Shown here piece after piece: positions 36,781 through 49,300 of a stretch of 64,000 bases of DNA; the first letter of the stretch is position 1; each line of letters begins with the position of its first letter. Origin of the DNA: Atherix ibis (taxonomy: Eukaryota; Arthropoda; Insecta; Diptera; Athericidae); NCBI GenBank assembly GCA_958298945.1, contig OY282606.1, positions 29,237,740-29,301,739 of the forward strand. Reading direction: 5' to 3'. The position numbers and the translations under genes were made by a program. Below the pieces are notes generated by a model. It was given only the letters and a program-made list of their open reading frames with translations, ran no database searches and had not been told where the DNA came from.

Positions 36781-37185
36781 GAAATTCAAGCAATATAATG
36801 AAGACAAAATAAATATTGTCGTAATTAAAATTTTAAGTGTGGTTAATTTAACTTTACTTTCCAAAGTCTAAATTGGATATATTTTAATAAAAAAAATTAT
36901 AAAAGAAAATTATTAAAATCTAGCTTAAAGCCAAAAGTTTCGGTCACCTATAGCATTAACAAAATTTTTCTTATAGACAACTTTAGAAAAAAAATTTATT
37001 ATTTTTCTATCGAACAGAATATTTTTTCATCATAAATTGTAGTTTGGACCTGAAAAAATATATTAATAAATCGCCTTGTCTTCATCCTTAAATCTTATAT
37101 AATACTAAATTTTTCTTATTATTTAACAAGAATAATCGATTTTAATCGATTTAATTTTCGTAATGTCTTTGCTTAGTATTTAATT

Positions 37186-37191
37186 TTTATT
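37186..37191 (-). promoter_or_regulatory. candidate polyadenylation signal of the GPCR gene
   Basis: AATAAA on the minus strand about 115 bp after the stop codon at 37304-37306. Confidence 0.35.
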
Positions 37192-37303
37192 TTTGCTTAC
37201 TTTCATCAATGTATTTACGAAACTTGTACAAAACCACGTGCAACATTTTAGAAAATATTACAAAAAAATTTTTATATTGTTACCATTGTTTTGGAATGAT
37301 TTT

Positions 37304-40300
37304 TTACAAATCGGAGAAAATGTTTTCTCTGAAGTCTAGGTCAGCGGTTGGATCCAGTGTGCCATGCGGTTTAATCCAGCCTCGCATTGAAGATTGGTTG
37401 TGTCTATTAGAACGTTTGTTTCTATTTTCTATCGCAGACATTTGCATCGATTTGACACCTCCGAAGAGACCGGCATCATCATAGACGTTAGCGGTACCAT
37501 GTTGGATTCGTCCAGATGAGTTTTGAGAGCTCTTCCGACTTAGTGTCCTTTGTGGGGTACATGTATTGTTAACGGGATTTGTAACTAATACCGCAGAAGA
37601 GTTGGGACCTTTCGTAAACGAAGTTGCATTTGCATATGTTGAACTAGTATTTGTAGTAGGGTATTCGTTTTGCTGGTTACTGTAACTAATACGCAAGCTA
37701 CTTCTGGGTGATTTGCATATTTTTCCTAGATCGGGCAGCTTTCTCCGCTCACCACTATATTTTCGAACAAATTCACTATGTCGCTCACGTTCCATCATAT
37801 CTTGAATATCCATACTGCGTTCCCGTTCCAAAAGATCTATTATTTCCAAATCACGCTCTAAAGTGCTAGAGGAATCGTTCTGAGAGAACGTGTCACAGTC
37901 CGAAAAAGTGTTGGTTTTGAGTCGCAGGTTTGAGTCCATCCATTTTCTTTCAAAATTCGAGTCTCTATTAGAACTAACTGTGGATGCGTTCTCATAATCT
38001 ATACTAGCACGGCTAGTTGTATTATTGCAATACGTACTGGATGTGATATTTGAGTTCGAGTTATTCACTGATTCGGTGATTTTCTTAAGTTCTTGAGGAG
38101 GTAATTTTGATCTTCGGCATTGTGGTTTCTTCACTGTACTAATAATATTTATGGTACTTGCCTTATCTTTATCTTGAATGCTAGCTTCATTAGTTTCAGA
38201 TGCTGCAATTGTAACCGTTTCATTAATAGGATCTACTTGTACATTACGTTCAGCATCCTTTGTCCCATTCCGTCGATTAGACAAACGCAAATAACCGCGT
38301 AGCTTTTCCTTTTCAGTTCTGTAAGTAAATATAAAACAAGACACAATTTATTTAGCGATATAAAAATATATTTGTCCATATATAAAACTAAATATTAATT
38401 AAAGAAAATTTCTTACTTGTACTTTATGGTTTATGGTAAACATAAATAAAACTTGTTTTGTACGCTAGCTAATATAAAATTTATTTTTATAGCCAACATT
38501 TTTCAGAATATTTTATTTTCTTATTGTTGAAATCGTTCATATATCAAGGAGAAAGAATGTAATAAATAAGGTTGAATATTTATAGAATGACAAATAAACT
38601 AAAATGCCGAATACTTCAAGTTAACGAAAGTTCAAGATTATTTGAGCGTTCAACTATTATTAATAGAATGTTTTGGAATTTTTCTCTTGTCTTGTAAGAC
38701 ATCAATACTAAGAGGATTATCCTTTTTCAATGTTGAATAAGGTTATACCAAAATGTTACAAAATTAAAAAGTCTTGAAAAAGAATTTATGTTTAAAAAGG
38801 GAACATTAAGAAAACAAGCAAATCTACAACTTTACTCATAGAAGCCACAAGTTATGCTAAAATGTTCAGTTTTCATTTATGAAATATTTTATGTTATAAA
38901 ATTTTTTATAACATAAAATACATATTTTCTTTAATGTATAAATTTTAAAGTATATTAAATAAGAAATGGATTTTATGACATATTTTGAATAGTATGATAT
39001 ATTTTTTAGAAGATTTCAAAGGAAAATTACATATTTTTTTTCTATATTCGTATTTTATTGTATTTTTTTTTGTCGGTTTAAGTAATTTACTACAAATAAT
39101 TTTAAAAATAAGATATTTAAAATGAAATTTTTTTTAAGAAAAATGAGAAATATTTAATAGTTTTTTTCCACTTGGTTAATTTTGATCAATTTCACAACTT
39201 ACTTTAATATAAATATAAATTACCTGCTTATTATTCCTGTAGCATAAATCCATGGGAATATGACTGTTGGTAGAAATGCAATCCAAACAAATAATAAATA
39301 AGTGAAATCAAAATGTGCAGAGTTTTCGTAGGTTTCCACCAAGACCATTTTGGCTAAACGAAGAATCATAAGGGGGCATACACAAAGGACTTGAGTTGCC
39401 GCCATAGACCCTAGATACCACTGTCTTTGTTTCTCTCGAGTTACATCCAGTTCAGCACTGTACAAGTCATAAGACTGCGTAGAATCTGTTCTATTCGGTT
39501 GATTTGTCGTCGATGTTGTTGTTGAATTTCTGGAAATAAAAAAAATAATCGTAAATTTATGAAATTTTTTTTTTAATGCCTAATAATGAGGACAACCCTC
39601 AAATATGAATAGGCTAAAAAATATAAATTCATTATGATACCGATTTTTTCGAATTTTTTTTGAGATATACCATATTTTATTGAATAAAAGGTTGCCTATT
39701 TTCATACCATAAAATTTTATAACTACTTTATAAGAACCATAATTTTTTAAGTAATTTCTAATAACATCTATACTGAAATGTATTATAGATTTCTAGAGTA
39801 TCAGGATATTTGAAGAAAACTAAAGGATACCTACGAGAGCAGTCTGTACCCTTTTGAGGCCATTCTGAAAAGTCAGTGATAAATGAAATGAAGAATTTAT
39901 TTATTTTTTATTTTTCAACATAGTCTTCTTCCTCAAGCTCAATAAACTTCACCCAATGGTAGAATTCGACGTGAATTTCTTTCCACCAAACCATTTTGTC
40001 ATGTTTAGAAGTATAAACAGTCTCAGAAAGGCTAACCTGTAAAAAAGCAATGGGGTGGGGGAATGAATTCATAGAATAATTCTACTCATTTTACTGTTGA
40101 AATTGCTGATGAATGTAGAGGACAGATTTTTTTTTCTGCCAAATGCGGTTATTTTTTCTTGATTGTATTATTCAATTGATCTAATAATTCTATATAATAC
40201 AGTATGCTATTGTTTTGTCTGTTTCAAGATAGTCACTGAAGATTAAACCATGTACCTTCCAAAAAAAAAAAACAGTAGCCATAACCTCTCCTGCTGATAG

Positions 40301-43300
40301 AACCATTTTCGCCTTTTTTGGTACATATTCGCTTATAGAAGTCCATTGTTTTGACTGAACTTTAGTTTTAGAGGTATAATAGTGAATTCATGTTTGGTTA
40401 ACATTTATGAATCGATGCAAAAATTCATTCATATAAGATATTGCTTACACGTTCTTTTGAGATGTTTACTATATCACCTATTTTATACAAACTCATCAGA
40501 GAATCTTTTCAATCGAAATCATGCATTTTATTAATCAGTTATTTGGTGGTGGTCTAAATTGAACATCCTGGGCATAATTTGAGCCTTATTTGAGCTTCTA
40601 CGATTCCAATGATATTCAGTAAATCGCTAGTGATTTATTCCGTACGATGGTGAGCAGTCTCCATAATGCTTTTTAAGCTCCCTTTTTTATTTCAGATATT
40701 GTTTTTTCCTCAAAATTTCATTTTTTTTTACATATTAATAAAATAACACAAATATTGCCTGCTTAAAATGGCTGTCAAATTTGAACTAATAAAGAGATGT
40801 ATATAAAAGTTTTTATAGTTTTTATTTAGGAATATCAAATTATAGAAAAAATATAATTTTACTGATATCAGCTACATTTCTTGCAGTTATCAATAACTTG
40901 TCAGACTGCCATCGTAGCTACTACTAAACGCAGATTATCTGAGTGTCGCCAGATTCGGGCACACTAATGACTTTGATTATATATTAAAAGGCGGACTAAA
41001 TTCAAATAGTCGAGACTGCAGAAAAAACGCATACGTTTAATTGTATCCGAAAAAATTACTTAAACGGAAATAGAAATATTGTTTTTATTAAATTTTTGGA
41101 ACAAAATCCGCCTTTTCGTAGTCATTAATAATATCATATAAAACGATTTTATAACATCACGACATTTTTTAGGAATATATCTACTATATTAAAGTTATTA
41201 GTATGCTGGACTGTTCAAAGGATCGTGGGTTCGGATGGTCCTAAATAGAACGCTAATTATTAAAAACCACTCAGTTTCCATTCTAATTTAATTTACTAAT
41301 GATAATAAACGAACAAAATCAAGTTAAAAATTATTTATAAAAAATCTATTTTTAACAAAAACTTTAAGTGTTTACAGAAATTTTAAGAAAAAATTCATGT
41401 TCCGTTTAAAGTATTTTATCTAAATTGTAACTAGAAAGTCATTAATAATTTCATTAATTATTTTGCTTGTACTATTATAAGAAATGTTTATGTTATAAGA
41501 TACATATCAGTTAAGAGAAAATCGATGATAATACGAGTATAATACCCTCATGGCAAAAATAATATATTCCCGAACCACAATAATAGCAATTATTATTAAA
41601 TATTGACTTTTAATACCAACTAATCCTTATAATCGCACTTCAACAATAAATGGGTTTCACAATCTTTATTGGTGTAAACCACAGTCAGTTTAAAGTAAGA
41701 AATCGATTCCAAGATGCTCAATTTATGTGTAGAATATTTAAGATACTGAGTATGCTTTCAGAATATTAAATAGCAGTTAAGACAATATTATTATTATTAT
41801 ATTTATGTAATGTTTAAAATTATTATAGAAATAATTACTTTAAATAAAATGGTAAATCCATCAATAAATAAATGGATCTTATACAAAATAATTGAATACA
41901 AATTATCTTTGAATAGTTACAATCGCTGTTTTTTTAAATTCTCTAAGACATATTAACTTTAATTATTAGACTATTTGATTAAATATGGTAAGATTTACTT
42001 TTGTCAATAATATTCAGAAAATGGAGGAACTATTCATATTGATATTTTAAAGTTTTTGTTAAAAATAGTTTTTTTATATGTAATTTTTAACTTGATTTTA
42101 TTTTGTTTGATTATCATATCAAGTAATATTAGTAAAGTTTAAGAATGTAAAAATATATCAAAAGCAAAGATAAGAACAGATATTTTGGCGCAAAAAAAAA
42201 ATTGTGACGCCAAAAATCAGGTCGAGAGCCAACTAAAACGTACCATATATGCCAGTTTTCGAGATTGTACGTTTACAGTGGGTAAAATTACAATTTCTTG
42301 CTTTGACAATAAAAACATACACTTCAACAGAAACGGATAATTAAAACGAAGAAATACTGATTATTTTCTAATCGGCTCAGAGACCCAGTAACCGTAACCG
42401 AAAAAAATTTCATCTGACCAGTTTTAGGGGGTCTCAAATAATTAGTGTAGACTAATACAGAACCCCGTTTTATGTTCAAAAAATTTGAGTGGTCGACAAG
42501 TTGGTTTGTTTACTCTCGAACTTTTTAACTGACTATTTTCTAAATGGATGAGAGACGCAGTGACCGAAACAATTTTCACCTAACCAGTTTGAGGGGGTCT
42601 CAAATAATTAGTGTAGACTGAAACAGAACCCTGTTTTATGTTCAAAAAAATATGAGTGGTTGCCAAGTGGGTTTGTTTACTGTTGAACTTTTTAATTGAC
42701 TGAGAGACCCAGGGACAAAAAAAATTTTGTCTGACCAGTTTGAGTGGGTCTTAAATAATTAGTGTAGACTAAAGTAGATCTCCATTTTGTGTTCAAAAAA
42801 ATTTGCCAAGTGGGCTATTTACTCTTGAACTTTTTATACAAATCTTTATGGAAAATATTCAATACAACTGTTTGAGAAAGATTCAATTGTTCTGAGATAT
42901 GCCTTATAGTGGTTTCTGAACTTTCATCGTATCTTTCGCACACCGCAGCCAGGTTCTGATTTGTTAAATACTGTACCATGTTTTTCAAAATTATCAAATA
43001 TACGATAAACAGGAAAATAACTAGGCAAATTTTTCCGACCTAATTTTCTGAACGTCACACTAATTGATGAATTGTTTCTGTAAAATTTAATTTACTATAA
43101 TCACACGATGTCAAATTATATAATGCCTTATAATATTTTTGCTGCGTATATTCTCTATGACTATCAAATATGACCCGACCGAATGACAGGTGACATAAAT
43201 GTCATAAAATTGAAATTGTAAACGGTAACATGCGTACAGTATTTTGTGTATATTTAATTTTAGAATTAAATCTAGCAAAACAGTTTTCAATCATTTGCTT

Positions 43301-46300
43301 TAATTAATTTAATGTGTAGTCAGAACAAATAAAACGCCATTTGAAGCTAAACATACTAACCTTAGGATAAACAGGAAATAAATTTTAAAGTATTTTACTA
43401 ATAATGTAAATATAACAGAAAAATACTATAAAAGCTTTGTGCGAGTCTGATTTCAAAAATGTCAATAATTGTTCGGCTAAAGGCAAATAATATCCTTTCA
43501 AATTTGTTCAATTTAATTCGGATTTAGCCTGCTTAAAAATTCATAGAATTTTCTGTTATTTGCTTTTGATCTATAAATACGACTATATTTAATTCCATGT
43601 GCTTTTGAATCCTTATAATGTTATGGTACATCGCACGTGTGGAAAGTATTAGAAGGGATAAAGAGAGAGATGTCGGAGCACTTTGCTCTTAAATTGCTGT
43701 TGATTGTAATGCTTTGGAAAGACCGAGTGAGGCACAGCAATTTTATATTTTACAGTACGCCGGAACGGGGGATTCAGAGTAAACTGATATGGTGAAACGA
43801 TTATTATGGAGAAATAATTGTAGGGGTGGAATGTAACTATCCAAATTGCAAAAGCATAATTTATATTAATTTTAATTCACTTGTAATTCGCGTAATTATC
43901 AATTAAATATCAAGCCCCTCAATTTTGTAGACTTTCGGTGTATTTTAAAACACGCCATTCTCCATGAAAGTGGTAGCATACCGAAATGCTTGCATACTTT
44001 TGTGGTTTTTAAAGTTGCTATTTTGTCACAAGTGAAAGTGTAGTTTTTATATTTTTTAAAGTATTTACGAGTATTTATATAAATAGTTATATTGTTGATA
44101 ACATTTAATAGGAAGTTTTTATTTCAGAAAATGAAGTGTTTTATAAAGAATTGTTGGTTATTTTAAGGAATGAGGAAGCAGGGAATTTCTTTCTTTCGGT
44201 AAGTTGATATCTTTATTTTTACTAGAGAAATTAACAAAAATTTAGTTTATAATGTGTTTAGTTGACTTTTAATGATTTATTTAGTCCAAAAAGTATTTAA
44301 AATGTGAAATGTTCATGATTCAATAAATGTAAACAAATGTGATATTGACAGTTCAATGTTTATCAGAAAATAATTTAGTGCCAGCGTACGTAAAGTGTGT
44401 ATAAGAAAATTTAACGGAACGTACTTTAATACTACAAGAAATACTTTAATTTTTGTTAATTCTTTACTAAGTTGTGATGTGGTTGTAATTTCAACATAAT
44501 ATCACATTCTTTCATTTTTTCGATATAATCAAACAACCTGCAAATTTTTATTTTTATATGCTTTTCCAGTTTATAATTCTGTTTTAATAAATAATATATA
44601 GTGAAATAAATTAAATGAAAATATATACGTGTAATAAAGAAATTAATAATATTTTAAAATTGCAAATTTCCAAAACTAATTCCATCAAACAACAAAATCC
44701 GCATAATTAACAAATCTATTTGTTTACGCATAAATGATATTACATATGAAAATGGTTTTAAACGAACCGCTTCAATCGCATACTGACGTTTAAAATTGAC
44801 CCCTACTGATTTACGCCGTTTCTGTAATTGTGCATGAGTATGCGTTCTTACGAATGTATTTCTAACAAAATTTGGACAGCATTTATGTTCTTCTATAATC
44901 TAAGATTAGGGTAGATAATTTATGCGACAAGTTGAAACCAAAAAACAGAACGCAATCTTAAAGCTACTCACTTATGCATACTGCTCAAAGGCGTCACTTT
45001 CAGATAGGGGCAATTTTATGTATTTGTACATATTGGCTTTGGCGCACATTTTTTAAATAACTGTTGTAGTTTTTAAAATTAATTGACCCTCACTGATTTA
45101 CGCCTGTTCAATCAAGTTAAAAAACCATTACGGGGAACGCGTTTCAACAGCCCAGAGGAAGTAATGGAAAAATCGCAGGAAGCACTGATGGACATACCGA
45201 AAACCGAATATAAAAAATGTTTCGAGGATTGGATCAAGCGCTGGCATAAGTGTGTTAACGTCGATGGGGATTACTTTAAAGGGGACAATATAGATTTAGA
45301 TGAATGAACTTTTATTTTTAATTTTCTAAATAAATTCCGGTAACTTTTTGATCAAGGCAGTATATGAAATTTACGAGTATTGTATAATAAATGAAAAATT
45401 GAAAGTGTTTACATTGAATAATTTCAAGTAAATAAAAATTAATTTTACATTCAAAGTTATTAGTTTTGAATTGTTTAAAACATTTTTTGCATTTTATATA
45501 TAGTATATGTAGTAGAATTATACAAAAATGTTAAGACTATTTAAATAGTAACCATGTGGCTTTTTGCAAGACTCGGTCTCTTTGAGATAATTTTTAATAA
45601 CTTTTTTGCATATTTATGACTGGAAAACAGCCATTACTTGGTGGATGTAGTTTTTTTAATGCTTTAAAGTTTAAAGGTTATCTGCATAAACTCAATTTTA
45701 TGGATAATTTTTAAGAAAATGTCCAATAGCGTCAAATCGCATGATCTTGAAGAGCAATTGATATCGCAAAATCTCGAAATTATGAACCCTGGGAACTTTT
45801 CGTACCATAAAGTTAAAATTTTTCAGATATTGTAGCTTATACGAGGTCTGTTCAAAAAATATCGCGAATTTTAAATTTCCGCTGGTTACGTATATTCGAT
45901 TTTCGATTTTTTTGTGGCGTTATGTTGGTACTACCCGAGTGTGTGGTGCAATGGTCAAGGTGACCGACTCACACTCGGTAGGTGGTGGGTTCGATTCCCG
46001 CTGCCGCCATCTCGGCATTGGTGCCGGGGTGAAAGGCCTGACTACAAACCTTTCATATGTAGTCCGTAGGGTCCCCCAACGTCACTGGAGGTTGCTTCGC
46101 TGGTCTGATAAGCCGCAAGCTATAAAAAACACACCCTATCAAAGAAACAGCACTAGAAGAAGCATTAGGACCGCACCTCAGGCAAGAACTCATTTGGCTT
46201 TCATCGTACTCAGGGCAAAAACCGTACCTCAGGCAAAAACCCAAGACCGTACCTCAGGCAAAAACCCAAAAGGCAGAAGCAGATGGAAGAGAGTTCACGG

Positions 46301-49300
46301 AAGCATCCGGACCGTACCTCAAGACCGTACCTCAGGCAAAAAACCCAAGGCAGAAGCAGACGGAAGAGACTTAATGGAGTTTTCTAGTGCCGCTATGTGC
46401 TCCATAGGAGCGACTGTGTTGTCATGATTATGTGTGTATAAAAAATGCATATATGTGTTAAAAATTGTACAAATGTAGAAAACGAAAACCTGTCAAATAA
46501 ATATATATATGTTGGTACTCATGTCTCTTACTTATGCCGACAAGTCCGGCCATTTTAAATATTCAGTTAATTTTTGACCAAAAACAGCATCGCATGAACA
46601 TTGCTAAGGAGCTGTTGGACTTTGTCCGCGACGACCCAAATTTGCTCCAGAGGGTCATAACTGGTGACGAATCATGGGTTTATGATTATGACGTGGAAAC
46701 TAAAGGTCAATCATCCCAATGCAAGCTACCGCACGAGCCAGAACCGAAAAAAGCGCGCCAAGTTCAGTCGAATGTGAAGATTTTGCTTAACGTTTTCTTC
46801 GATTGCAGGGACGTGGTGCATCATGAGTTCTTGCCACAGGTTAGAACGGTCAATAACGAATATTACCTGCAAGTAATGCGCAAGTTGCGTGAAGTAATCC
46901 CCCAGAAACCTCCGAATTTGTGGAAGAACAAGAATTGGCTTTTGGCATTTTTGGCCAAAAACAACACACTAATAATGCCGCAGCCACCGTATTCCCCAGA
47001 TCTAGCCCCCTGTGACTTTTTCTTGTTCCCGAAACTGAAGAAACCCATGAAAGGACGACTCTACGCTACAATTGAGGAGATAAAGACGGCATCGAAGGAG
47101 GAGCTGAACAAGATCACAAAAAATTGTTTTTTTAAGTGCTTCGAGGATTGGAAAAAACGTTGACACAAGTGTATAATATCTGGTGGGGATTACTTTGAAG
47201 GGGACAAAATAGATATTCATGAATAAAAAAATAATTTCTGAAAAAACACAAAATTCGCGATACTTTTTGAAACACAAAATTCGTGATACTCGTAAAGTCG
47301 TTTTGTTTGAACTACAAATAGTCCAGATTAAAACATTCAAGTTTAGTTTTAAAAAAAAATTGTTATCATAAAACCATAGTGTTCAGAATTGACGACTGAA
47401 GAAATAAAGTCTAATGAGATCCTCAGACTAAAATGCATATTAGAAATTAGCCTTATCATGCCATCCATCAAAGCAAAAATGAGCTTCATCGTTGAAGAAA
47501 ATTTTGTTCGAAAAATCAACATTTCAAGACTGAGTCTGTCTTATTATTAAAACTAGTCAGTACCAGATTGTATCTATTCTATTTCAATTAGTTTATAAAA
47601 TTTTAAGCTAAACAATTTATATTATCACAACTAATCTAATTATTAAACAGTGAGCAAATAAAAATGCTATACTTTTCATAATTACAAAATGGATAATCCT
47701 TTATAAAAAAAAAATTTGAGTTTTTCATTAGCAATAAACCAAAATTATGTGTTCATATTTTCTTTATTACTCGAATTAGTATCAAAATTCATTTTGTATC
47801 ATTAAAATTAAAATTACCTTTGACGATTTCGAATATCAGCACGATGTTCAAACATCATAACAGCAAATGGTCCATCTGGCGGACGTAATTCCCTCGATGT
47901 TCTAATGTAAAGATATGCCAAAAGTGTTGTTGGTCCACAGTACCTGTAATTAAATAAAATTTCACCGTTCATTATTTAAAAACCACTCACTTAATGAGGC
48001 TTGTATAAGCAAAAAAAAAATATATATATATAAATAATAATAATAATAATTAATTTCAACTACAACCAACCACAATGCCTGTTCTGTTTTGCTTGAATAA
48101 GATCCTCTCGTAATCGGATTGTAATATATTTCTTTGGGAAAATTTATCTTTTTTGCTTTATAAAAAGAAGTTCGTTGTTCGTTAACAGTTTCAGTGAACT
48201 ATTTATAACTTGCGGCTATTCATAGTACAACATAATATATTTTCGAGATAAGTATTTTTCCATCTAGGACATGTCCAGGAAAAGCCTAAAATCCACTTTT
48301 TTTTCATCTATTAGAACTATTACATCCCGTAGAGCTGTTGAATTTTCGAGACACTGAACTCCTGTCATTGTAAATGATAAATTATTTATATCATATGCAG
48401 TATATTATTAACAAAATTTAACACAAATGCTAGTGTCAGTATCTAAAATTTTTAGTTTGAATGCTTTTATGAATAAACCTAAAACGCACATATACGTGAA
48501 TAGATAGTGTGAATGCTGAGATTTTATTACACTCGTATTTTCTCAACGCATCCTGCTCAGAAACATATGTTTGACCCTATTCGTTATTAGCACATAAAAA
48601 AACTATATATAACTTAGTTTAGTACTCGTAACATTTGTTTCTATCTGTTTTTCTCCTAAAAGATATAAGGATATGGTAGTTTTATTACTAGAAAATATCC
48701 TTAGTAGTGGTGTTTGAAAATACACTGGCCAATGTACGTACTATTTCCAACTCAGATACTCTTAGTCTTCTATACCATTTCTCATATTTATGTACATAGG
48801 AATATGGTACAAATTTTTTGTCTCGATTAAACTAAAGGTTTTTTTTATTTGTAATTTCTATTAAAAGTAAATATTTTTATATACAATAAAAACTTTTCTG
48901 TTTATAACTAACCCAAAGTTTCATATTCATTTCCATCTTTATTTATGTATCCAATAGATCCATCTGACAAATATATGTATTTTTTTTCTATATATTTCTA
49001 TTATTATTTATTAACTGAATATGAATAATTTATATCAAAAAGTGTCAACGCTCTTAAGGTTATCCTTAGAATCATACAAAATGAAATATGTACTCAAAAA
49101 AAGATTGTCGAATAATTATCGTCATTTCTCTATTTAGCTTAGAAAGATCTATAAATTTTGTTGTTTATATATATCAGCAAGCAACTGACCCATAATTTTC
49201 TGTAACTCTTGGTGACTTATTGGTATATCTTAATAAATTCTTATTTTAGATTTCATATCATTTACTCGACATATTGTCAATTTGAAATACGGACGAATTT

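Larger units (their letters stand above)
45842..47292 (+). mobile_element. DD34D mariner copy M4, middle layer of the nest
   Basis: Left end CGAGGTCTGTTCAAAAAATATCGCG after TA at 45840-45841. The right end near 47230-47292 is disordered: AAATTCGCGATACTTTTTGAA is followed by a partial repeat AAATTCGTGATACTCG. Carries the transposase pseudogene 46520-47226 and the SINE at 45933-46507. Confidence 0.85.
45570..47705 (-). mobile_element. rosa-like relic, outer layer of a triple nest
   Basis: Left part 45570-45841 carries the family's C-terminal segment (AGCCATTACTTGGTGGATG, GCGTCAAATCGCATGATC). Right part 47293-47705 carries the central segment (GTTATCATAAAACCATAG, GAGCTTCATCGTTGAAGAAAA, i.e. the first-Asp region) and the terminus AAATGGATAATCC. 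Mariner M4 splits the two parts at a TA. Confidence 0.7.

Noticed and set aside
45943..46005. A functional tRNA-Val gene
   Set aside because: Acceptor stem does not pair, there is no Pol III terminator directly after the head, and a SINE body with flanking target duplication follows.
45912..46427. 171-codon open frame
   Set aside because: It spans the mariner-SINE junction and the SINE body, and has no protein-like motif; an accident of the SINE's repeated units.
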